Source: Branchiostoma belcheri (taxonomy: Eukaryota; Chordata; Leptocardii; Amphioxiformes; Branchiostomatidae). Taken from it: a stretch of DNA of 64,000 bases. The DNA lies in NCBI RefSeq assembly GCF_001625305.1, contig NW_017802935.1, positions 2,834,163 to 2,898,162 of the forward strand. The letters are read 5' to 3'. Position numbers and translations under genes: made by a program. Position 1 is the first letter of the stretch, and every line of letters starts with the position of its first letter. Of the stretch, positions 54,881 through 64,000 are shown in pieces. The notes under the pieces were generated by a model. That model saw nothing but the letters and a program-made list of their open reading frames with translations. It did no database searches and was not told where the DNA came from.

Positions 54881-57800
54881 CTAGGGATTTTTGAACTTCT
54901 TGAACGGGTGTCTCAGCATGACCAGTCCCAGGTAGTACAGCCTTCTCTGGATCATCGCTCGCTTTTCCCATTTCTTCTCATTCACGTCGTAAACCTCCAC
55001 CGACGTTTTCCCAAACCCGTCGCAGGTTCCGCCCACCACGTAGATCAGATCCCCCAACACGGTTACGCCCGAGAACCCTCGCGGTGTCGGCATGGACGGC
55101 AGGGTGCTCCAGGTATCGTCTTTGATGTCGTAACATTCTGAAGTCTCTGCGAACCCCCAGGCTACTTCAGGGTGGTAGGTCGTACCTCCGAAGCTGTACA
55201 GTTTGTTCCCATGGCTCACCAGGCTGTGGCCAAAACGCGGCGTGCCCATTGGTTTGAGCGTGGCGAGCTCTTTCGTCGCAGGATCGAAACGCAGAAGGTC
55301 GTCGCAAGCCGTGCTGCCGGCCTCCTCTACATAAATCCCGCCGGCGATGTAGAGCTTCCCACCGTGGGACTCGGCCGCGTGGAGGAACAGTTTGTGGGGA
55401 AGCTCGAAGGCGTCCACCCAGCGGTTGGTCCTGATGAGGTAACACTCCACGATATTCACGTCAGACGATCCCGACGCATAGAGCTTGTCCCCAACAGACG
55501 TAAGTTTCACACCTGTGTGAAAAACACAGAAGGAAAGTACGAAGGTTTACTGTTATCTGTACAAATATGTAGAAATTCACAGTGAATACATTGGAGCATC
55601 AAGGAGTGAATAGTGTGCAGATACTCTCCAAGCAGAGGTTGATGGGGGAAGATTATTACCTTTTTATATATGGCCCATTTTTTTTGTCGCTACCCCCATC
55701 TTGGGTGGCAAATTGGACCCTCTCTGGCCAATGGATACTGCCTGGCCAATTTGATACTGTCTTTTTGCCACCCTTGGACATTAGTGTGCAAATAGCATTG
55801 TGCAATACCATGTACATGCACTTCCTGTACAATTTGCTAGGTGGTGCCCGTGTACAAATCAACCATGTAACAACTGTTTAAACTTTAATACCGGAGTGTT
55901 TGTAGTTTAACTTCCTGAGTTTGAGCCACTCTTCCTGGCGGGGGTCGTACCGCATGAACCAGTTGACGTCGTCGTGTATCTCGGACTGGCTCGCGAGGAA
56001 GCGCTTGGGAAAACCCACTACGTACAGAAAGTCTCCCACCTAGATAAATAACAGTGCAAGAAAGAAGACATTAGATAGGTGTGGCCTTCAAATTCATTTT
56101 TGGGAATAGGTGCACCCAACCTAAAAAATTGGGTGTACAAAAAACAAAAAATTTTTTGGTGCACCATATGAGAAGATTTTAGAATGTCAGCAAAAACTAA
56201 TTAGTTTCATTTCTGTAATGTACTATAACAATGATTTTATTATCTTTCTTTACCCTTAGATACTAAGAATATGATGTATATTACTATACATTAAACATTT
56301 TTACATTCATAAACCTATGAAAATATCTGGGTGCACTGGTGCACCCACAGAAAAAAATTGGCGGCACAGCTGCAAATTTGGGTGCAATAAGGTGCACATG
56401 CCCTTCGAGCCCTTTTCTAGTATAGCCCTAAGGTCCCACTGTAGACTGCCACTATATTTGTTTTATTCCATAGTAGAGTTTGCCCCTGTTCAATGTCAAC
56501 CCTGACAAATGTGACCTTGTAAGTAGAGTTACCCTGTACTTAGTTTTAACCTTATTTAGATTTGTGTGTTTTCTTGGAACTGGTTGTGATTACATCATAA
56601 AACACTTTTAACTGGATTAGCCTCTGCAGTTGAGTCATTGCTGGATCCCGGCCAGTTTTGTCCCTACAGTGGCCTGGCTTCCCTGCCTTTACTATTATAG
56701 ATATCAGTAAGTAAAGGTTACTGAAATTCAATGATTATCAATGCATGTACAAGGATTCTTACCAGGCTGATTGTATTAATTTCTCACAAATAATATCAGC
56801 AATATCAATGACAATATAGTTTTTCCAACCCAAAAACATGAAAAGGCTTCTTCTAAACCAATAAGAAATTAGATAACAATGTAAAAATATGAAAGTATTA
56901 AATAAAAAAGTTTCAAACCCACCACAGCGCAGGCCACAGCAGCCTGGGCAAAGTGCTTCGGCGTGGTCCCCACAGGCTCCCAGCGATGCCTGCGCTTCCA
57001 CGGTGTGCGGCACATCCGGATGGCCAGGGAGGAGGCCTGGTTCGAGTCTATCATACCAGAAACAAGCGTCATGTACGGAGCCACCCTTGCCGTGCTGTTC
57101 ACTTTGTCAGAAACACTTTGCTCGAATTTCCTCGAATGCCAGTCTCTCGCGTCGGCCACCAGTTTGGAAAATTCACGGGTTCCGAACTCCTTACTCACTG
57201 GTACTATCTCTATATCTGCCACACTGATCAAGCCAAAGCGGATTTTCTTCATGATCTTTCCCACATACTTTGCCCTCTGCTCAAAATCGTGCCTAAACCA
57301 TCGGACAATGGCATGAAATATGTCCAACTCGGCGCAGACGAAAGTGTAGTCGTTGTCAAGAAGAGTCAGGAGTTGTTTTGGGGAGAGGTACAGAAAGCTG
57401 AGTGACTCGGTAGCTATGACAAAGTTTTTAGCCAAACATTCCATGGCGATCAGCTCCAGACTGGTCAGTCCATGGTTTCCAGCGGTCACAAGTGTCTCTG
57501 CACAGCTTAAAGCGTCCATTGTCTGTTCCAAGTAGCCGGAACATCTCTCCAGAGCTTTGGGGATCTGTAAGTACGTCGATGCCGACAAAACATTCTGAAG
57601 GGTGTCCTCCGTTAGCGTCAGGTCTGACGTGTACATGAAGTCGAACAGAGTTTCAAACGTGTCCGACTCCAACCCTTTGAGTTCCACAACTGTTTCTGCT
57701 GACTCTTTCAAGGGATGCGTGAACATGGAGTAGAAATAGTCGCTGTTGGCCATGATGACACATTTGTGGGCCCTGAAGTCGGTCCCCTGGACACGTAACG

Positions 57801-57969
57801 TCAGGTCGCACTGGGGGTCGCCCCGGCGGAACCTCTTCTGGGAAGGGACTGCCTTGCCCATGTCTTCGGGGTCCGAGTCGCGTTCCTTCCGCTTGAAGCA
57901 CTGTGTCGAGCCGGTGGTTTCTTCTTGCGCAGAGACCCGGCCGGCTGGTGACACTATTTGTGTTGACAT
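54881..57969 (-). CDS. BTB-BACK-kelch (KLHL-type) protein, gene A, 3 exons
   Basis: Exons on the minus strand: 57969-56923, 56039-55892, 55512-54881; predicted 608 aa. Residues 1-50 are disordered with basic clusters (KRKER, KRFRR). The BTB domain spans about 52-155 (CDLTLRVQGTDFRAHKCVIM, LFDFMYTSDLTL). The BACK domain spans about 160-265 (SLSFLYLSPKQLLTLL, AELDIFHAIVRWF). Kelch repeats run from about 349 to the end, with blade motifs GGKLYIAGG, GNKLYSFGGTTY and GDLIYVVGGTCDG. KLHL proteins serve as substrate adaptors of cullin-3 ubiquitin ligases, which is the likely role; the substrate is unknown. I cannot assign a numbered KLHL orthologue. The middle exon is 148 nt with phases 0 and 1, exactly as in gene B. 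Confidence 0.9.
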
Positions 57970-58956
57970 GAGTCAATCCGATGTGATTCGGTGGTGCGTA
58001 CCGCGCGTCCTGCCAAGGTCGGAATCATTAAAGTTAAATAAGAGGAAACATTATTTTCCGGTCAACTGACTTACGAGTAGTTCTAACATTACGTATTTTT
58101 GGGACATCTGCCATATCGTACTACGCATCAACTCTGGTTATTTGATAGCCTATCGGTGTTAGGCGACCTTTGATGCTTATCGGGGCTGTCTGGGTGCAAA
58201 GTTTTGCTATGTTTTAGCTTCAAACAAATCTATCTACTGCCCGTAAATTTGATAAATTTTGACAGACGCAGTAGCGCTTAGTAAGTCAATATTATTGCCG
58301 GTCTCGGTTGTACATGTTGCGTTTTGTTTTCAAAAGTCGGGTCAAAACAAAACATGACGACTGTAACTGTGAGGGATGCGGTAAATGTTAACTACGCCAC
58401 TATCTGGGTTCCCACGCCAAAACCATCAGCTGACACGTCCAAATATAACCCTTGTTTTGGTTTGTGTTTTCCCCACCGGCCTAAGTAAGGGGCGCCTCAA
58501 AAATATTTCTGTGGATCACGTCCTGATATAAACTATGTGCACCGTAATATTGGCAGAAATAAAAGTTAAACCAAGTAAATAGCATAATTTGGTTAAACAA
58601 AAACAGGGGGGGGGGCAGGTGATCTTTCTGCTACCTCCTCAGTTTTGCTACAATTCCCACTTGTTGCGTGGCTTCACAGCTTGAAATATCCTCCCGAATC
58701 AATACAAAAACACCGTCAGAATGTTATGAAGATGTTCCAGCTCGGTGGCAAGTCAGTCTTACCACGGAATCGGCGATTTCGTCATCGACCGGAAAATGTC
58801 GTCTGCACGAAACGACTCCATCTTGGATAGGGCCTGTCGGGAGATCTTGCAACAGCGCCCCCTATCACAGGTGTGTAGATCTACAAATGTAGCTCACTTT
58901 TTCACCTGAAACCGGTTCTACAACTTGTACTTAGATTTTCTAAATACAGTTCAGCG
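57970..58956. other. Shared upstream region of kelch-like gene A and the TLC gene (divergent)
   Basis: 987 bp separate the two start codons, which point away from each other, so a bidirectional promoter is possible. A G-run lies near 58606-58615. No gene is seen. Confidence 0.5.
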
Positions 58957-60877
58957 ATGGCGTATGGACTGCAGCATATCCTGACGATCGTTTCCAGTTT
59001 GATTTTCCATCTGAGCATCTTCAGGTGGTTAGCGGCACCTGTGATGAAGAAAAAATCTCCAACTTTTAAGAAATTGTCCCCGAAGGAACAAGTCGTCATA
59101 ACAAACAGGTACCATGGTTTCGATCTCGCTGATCAACATTCCTTTTATTTATTGTCAGTTGAATTATATTCCTTCTTTCAATTTGTGTAATGAAATTGTT
59201 TTTCTATTCCAGTGTGATGTCCTTGGTGCACAGTGTAGTTGTTGGAGGGATGTCTGTGTACGTCTTCATGTACCCAGGACAGGTACTACCGACTGTGTTT
59301 TGGTACGCTCTTGTTGTCTTCGTTACATTTGCATGCATGCAATGTTGGCTTATATTTACTTCTTTGCACTTGCGAGAGCCAGTTCAATGATGTATACGTC
59401 AGTGACTGTTGTAACTATAACTTAGTTAACCACTATAACATACAAAACTTTTTTTTTCTATCACAGGTATGATTCATCTATCACGAGGCACGCAGCGTGC
59501 ATATTTCTGGGATACACAGTGGCAGGTATGTATGCCTTTACCACTCCCAAATGCAGTAAGGAATTACACAGAAGAAACATTTATGAATGAACAATTGTAT
59601 ACCATATTCTTGTACATGTATTTTGATATCTTCTTTTTTATGAAAACATCTAGAGCACGTATTCCTCTTAGAAACAGACGTGACCACCATCTTACTAGAA
59701 TTCTGGATAGATAAGATTACTGTACAGTGTCAAATAAGAAATTTGAAATATTTCACATGAAGTAAAAAGACAAACAATCCGTTTTACCACCAGATCTACT
59801 GATAATGGCGACACATCCCGCCCAGTACGATCTGATGATGATGGTTCATCATGTAATGGGTGTGTTTGGATCAGTGGCTGGATCCGTAAGTGGCCATTTC
59901 TCTACATTTCTACATAACTTGATTATGATCTTGATTAGGATTTATGATCAATACGGACTGAGTAAGCTGTTTTTCTTAATCTTTTCAATCGTAGTTCATT
60001 ATTGCTGTCCAAAGACGCCAATTCTGAGTGTAGGGTTGCAAGTGCCAAGTAAACTGCATCAAATACACATATATTCAGTGTTCTAATAAATCTATCAAAT
60101 GAGATAATTACGTCTGTCTTCAATTTTTCCTGCCATTTCCAAGGTGGATCCCGTACTGCCCTACTATAGCAACCTCGTTCTCTTGCAAGAACTGTCCAGT
60201 CCTTTCATGAACATGAGGTTAGTACAAAACTACACATACGTCTCAAAATATCAATATAAGAACACTATGCTGCGGCCCGATAGTACTGTCATATACATGT
60301 ACCGGTACTATAAACAGAAAAACAATGACACTATGAAACAATGGCTGAACTTCACTACTTCACCGAATTAACCCGTCTTCTGCTACGTGTACGTCAAGGT
60401 TAAAGGTGACTTTAGCATGTCATGTACATGTCAGATAACCTGTGTCGCCCCCCGTCACTATATTCTCTCATGACTTAAGCAGCGGCTCGTACATATCAGA
60501 TAACCTGTGTCGCCCCCGTCACCATATTCTTTTATGACTTAAGCAGCGGGTCATGCATGTCAGATAACCTGTGTCGCCCCCCGTCACTATATTCTCTCCC
60601 TTTGTCCAGGATCATCTTGTATTCACTGGGACAGAAGACTACGCATCTGTACAAGTTGAACGGAGTTCTCTTGTTGTTGGTGTTTTTCACATGTCGGCTC
60701 GCCACCATCCCTCTGTGGTTCCGACTGTCTCCATTCATGGCGACAGGACAGCTGTACACAGTCAGCACGCCGCTACTCGTGACTATCTTCGGCTGTATGC
60801 CTGTAGTCTCTATGTTTAACCTGTACTGGTTCACCAAGATGTGTAAAGGTGCCTACCGTATACTCTGTCGTGCGTAA
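58957..60877 (+). CDS. TLCD4: TLC-domain multipass membrane protein (TLCD4/TMEM56-like), 6 exons
   Basis: Exons: 58957-59108, 59213-59269, 59467-59525, 59794-59885, 60144-60217, 60610-60877; predicted 233 aa, a little shorter than human TLCD4 (about 263). Matching motifs in order: SVMSLVHSVVVGG (family HxxVVG), YDSSITRHAACIFLGY, a MMMVHHVMGVFG block (family MHH), LVLLQELSSPFMNMR (family LLxELSSPFVN) and a hydrophobic last exon ending YWFTKMCKGAYRIL. TLC proteins have several membrane helices and act in lipid sensing or synthesis; the role of TLCD4 is poorly defined. The exon 2 donor was chosen as AT|GTACCC because only that phase joins exon 3 in frame; it is the weakest junction. An AATAAA at 61016-61021 lies 140 nt after the stop. 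Confidence 0.85.
60425..60600 (+). repeat. 65-bp tandem repeat running up to the last exon of the TLC gene
   Basis: Units start near 60431, 60496 and 60560 with TCAGATAACCTGTGTCGCCC, then CACTATATTCT and ATGACTTAAGCAGCGG. The third, incomplete unit merges into the pyrimidine tract and acceptor of exon 6 at 60610. Confidence 0.9.
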
Positions 60878-61419
60878 ACTCGCATCTTTCTATGGTACTT
60901 TGTTAATCATAATGGATCAAATGTACAATAGTGCGTTCAGAACTTGTGCAATGGAAAAAATGGTTGATTATGACGGTGCTACATTATTTGATGAATTATA
61001 ATATGAAGATAGTCAAATAAAGATAAATATATATATATATTCACAGTTATGGTAATTCTTCATGTAAAATCGTCTCATCATACTACCTTTTGAAGCCATA
61101 AAAATCCTCTGGAGTTTTGTGATATGAGAGAAACATTTTCTTATTTTACACCACGACCACAGAAGACCAGGTAAGTTTTGTCAGCCACAATTTTATTAAA
61201 TGCAGATAAAATCAGACTCTTTGTACATCGTAAGATATGCCATTCAAGCAGTGCTTTGTCTATAGGACTAGCTTTATAAGCTAAATCAAAGGAACCACAA
61301 TGACCTATTCTACTGTTTGCTTCCTACATGTAGGTCATTGGCACAAATACTTAACTTGGTTTATATGTAAATATCGGTCACTAAATGTATCATACTGTTC
61401 TTCACGTCAAAGTTCTACG
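60878..61419. other. Convergent 3' flanks of the TLC gene and kelch-like gene B
   Basis: Poly(A) signals only: plus-strand AATAAA at 61016-61021 and a minus-strand AATAAA at about 61189-61194. An (AT)n run lies at 61027-61040. Confidence 0.6.
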
Positions 61420-62351
61420 TTACGTTAGAGTGAGGTCCCACCATTTCTTATTTTTCTTGCAGGGATGTCGCAGCGTCACCAGCCCCGGATAGAACAATCT
61501 TCTCTGCATCTGCGGCCTGTCTTCCCATTTCTTCTTCTTCACGTCGTACACGTGCACGGTCATCAGCCCTACCCCGTCCCGGGTCCCCCCGACAACGTAG
61601 ATCTGTTCCCCCCAAGCCAGCGCCCCGAAAAACGACCTGGGAGACGGGATGGACGGGATCTCTGTCCAAACGTCCTCCGTAACGTCGTAACACTCAGAAT
61701 TCAGCGCGAACCTCCACGATATGATCTCGGGGTCGAACGTCGTGCCGCCGAACACGTACAACTTGCTCCCGACCGCCACCAGACAGTGCCCGAATCGCGG
61801 CGAACGCATTGGTCCTAGCGTGACGATTTCGTCTGTTTCTGGGTCGAACCGCAAGAGGTCGCAACTGGCTTGACTCAGCCCCGTTTCTTCGTGAAGGCCG
61901 CCGGATATGTACAGCTTCCCGCCGAATGTCTCGGTGGCCTGCAGGAATAGGTGGTGGGGAAGTCGCGCCGCGTCCGACCATTTGTTTGTGCGGATGAAGT
62001 AAGACTCCATGATGTTGTTACAGGCCGACCCACAGGCGTACAGCTTGTCACCGATGGCTGACAGTGTCATGCCTGGATAAAAGAGTCAGAAGATACGGTG
62101 TACTGACGAACATAAAATTCAAGTACCCTAGACACAAAACAACGTGCGTAGTCTACAGGCCATTGTCCAATCTTACTCTCTGCCTCAGTCTGTTTCTTTC
62201 CTTCATTCCTCCTCTCCCATTTCTTCCCCTTTCCCTCTCTTTCTCTCTCTCACTCCACCAAAAGTTACGGTAAATGAATCCTAGGCAAAATAAATGCATA
62301 GTCTGAAAGTCATTGTCACCTTTCTCATTGTCTCCGTCTGTTACTTTCCAT

Positions 62352-62395
<44 letters not shown>

Positions 62396-64000
62396 GGCTA
62401 ATTTTTTTCCCCATTTGCTCTTCTTTCTTCCTCCCCCTGCACCCCTCCCTCTCTACTGGTGTTTACCCCCTTGTGTTATGAGGACCCCCACCCCCACAGG
62501 ATGAACATTGATGTGTGCATTACCTGCGTGTTTAACCCTTGGTTTCCTGAGCGGTAACCAGTCGTGCTGTCTGGAGTCGTACCTGTAGAACAGACTGACG
62601 TGGTCCTTCACCAGGGAGTCGCTGGACAGGAAATGTGTGGGGAACCCCAGCACGTACAGGAAATCTTCAACCTGTAGGACATCAAAACAAGATATAGTAA
62701 ATGTCTCCGCCCCTGACGCGTCGCCAAAAAAGGGGATTTAGATAGCAATTTAGGCTAATGAAGATAATACTTTCAACTTTATTTGTTTAACCAGGTATCA
62801 CACTCAGGCCACTCTGGCCTGTTTTTCAGGAAATCCTGGTACAAAAGCACAAACACCTAACAGTTAAACAGATTCACAATACATACAAAGTCTAAAAATA
62901 GCACATATTCAAATATTAACTAATCTTAAATACAATTCGATAAAAACTGTTTAAAAGTTCTGAGACTGAGCTGCTGTCGTTGTTGTAGGGGGAGTGAGTT
63001 CCAGAGGTAAGGTCCATAGTACTGTAAGCTGTTCCTGTATGAAGTGACTCTTGCTGGTGGACAGGAGAGTAGGTCTTAAGATATACTTAAGATATAGAAA
63101 ATAAAAGGAAGGCTACTGTATTAAACATGATTTGGTCTATGGTAGGCCAATTTAAAAAACAAAGATTCTGACCAAATATGAGTATGATTTCTGTCTCTAT
63201 CACGTCAAATTTCGTCCTACTCACCACGGCACAAGCCACTGCTGCCTCCTGAAACCCCTTGGGCAGTGTATTGACAGGCTCCCAGAGTAGTTTACCTGGT
63301 GACGGAGTCCGGCACATCTGCATCGCCAAGGAAGAGTCCTGATTCGCGTCTTCCAAACCAGAAATAAGCGTCATAACCGGCGGCACTCTGGAGGTGACGT
63401 TCATACCTGCACACACACTCTGTTCAAACTTCTTTATGTGCCAATCTCTCGCTTCTAGAACAATCCGGATAAACTCGAGATCCCTAAACTCCTCCGCAAT
63501 TTTGAAGACATCTTCCTCAAGGTGTCTCAAGCTGATGAGAGCGAATCTTATTTTTGACATAATCTTGCCAACAAACTTGTATCTTTCTTTGATGTTGAAT
63601 CTAAACCACTTTACATAAGCCTCGAAGATGTCCAACTCTGCGCACGCGATTGTATAACTGCTGTCTATCAGTTTGATCATTTGCACAGGAGAGAGGTATA
63701 GAAAACTGACTGATTCAGTTACTAGAGAGAAATTTTTGCTCACTAGTTCAAGAGCTGCGGACTCTAGCTGGGTTAGACCATGGTCACCAGCTACCACTGC
63801 CATTTCTGCACAGTTCTCGCTGTTCATGAGGTTTTGTAAGTAATTATCACACAGTTGTAGAGCTTTGGGGATTTGTAGGTAGGTCGCGGTGAAGAGAATT
63901 TTCGTGAAGTTCGCGTGATCGTCAGTTAGCGACATCTTGGAAGTGTACATGAACGTCAGTAACGTCTCGAAGGTTTCTTCCTCCAGTCCTCTGAGAGTCA
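61420..64000 (-). CDS. BTB-BACK-kelch (KLHL-type) protein, gene B, partial (5' end beyond window)
   Basis: Minus-strand exons: from beyond 64000 to 63225, 62671-62524, 62072-61420; 524 residues visible. The first visible part is the end of the BTB domain (TLRGLEEETFETLLTFMYTS), then BACK (SVSFLYLSPVQMIKLI, AELDIFEAYVKWF), then kelch repeats (GGKLYISGGLHE, GSKLYVFGGTTFD, GEQIYVVGGTRDG). The sequence follows gene A closely along the whole length and has the same 148-nt middle exon and phases, so the two are tandem paralogues separated by the TLC gene. Likely a cullin-3 adaptor; substrate unknown. The frame read past the donor at 63224 to a stop at 63087 is intron. Confidence 0.9.
62190..62400. 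repeat. C/T-rich microsatellite tracts
   Basis: (TC)n near 62235-62252 and 62359-62391 in the last intron of kelch-like gene B, within a longer pyrimidine-rich stretch. It underlies spurious Ser/Leu/Phe frames. Confidence 0.9.
62757..63085 (-). mobile_element. LINE 3' end (ORF2 C-terminus and 3' UTR) in an intron of kelch-like gene B
   Basis: On the minus strand a frame reads RVTSYRNSLQYYGPYLWNSL then PLQQRQQLSLRTFKQFL before a stop, the typical C-terminus of CR1/jockey-type LINE proteins (RxxSxRxSFxxxxVxLWNSLP). After it comes a 3' UTR ending TTTAACAAATAAAG-like sequence. Heavily 5'-truncated. Confidence 0.75.

Overview
The window is intron-dense animal DNA, most likely from a lancelet (Branchiostoma). 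This is inferred from chordate-type genes (GPR158/179-like receptor, NOP58 carrying an intronic SNORD70-like snoRNA, kelch-like genes, a TLC-domain gene), many small exons, and scattered tRNA-derived SINEs, LINE tails and a Penelope-like element. One stretch looks like two uncollapsed haplotypes on either side of an assembly gap. There is no operon-like packing. I built the genes by joining exons with matching phase and GT/AG borders.

Layout. 1-713 (minus): C-terminal part of a LINE protein, running off the left edge. 3296-22633 (plus): a class C GPCR of the GPR158/GPR179 family, 10 exons, with a first intron of about 11.7 kb; its TM7 exon and the next exon appear twice around the gap at 21148-21167. 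26767-41691 (minus): a 28-exon gene I do not recognise, predicted 1034 aa. It has a long disordered cytoplasmic part with SPNR and KSPVPP repeats, a Cys cluster, one membrane span and a short Thr/Gly-rich outer tail. 46339-53785 (plus): NOP58, 13 exons, predicted 531 aa, with two SNORD70-like box C/D snoRNAs in its introns and a 69-bp array of five partial copies of an exon start, each with its own splice acceptor. 54881-57969 (minus): a complete BTB-BACK-kelch gene. 58957-60877 (plus): a TLC-domain membrane protein (TLCD4/TMEM56-like). 61420-64000 (minus): a paralogous BTB-BACK-kelch gene cut by the right edge.

How the parts relate. NOP58 and the snoRNAs inside it belong to one machine: NOP58 is a core protein of box C/D snoRNPs, and the guide pairs with the 18S rRNA site methylated by SNORD70, whose human host gene is also NOP58. 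The two kelch-like genes are tandem paralogues with the same three-exon 3' structure; the TLC gene lies between them on the other strand. The receptor and the unknown membrane gene are convergent neighbours with no functional link visible in the sequence.
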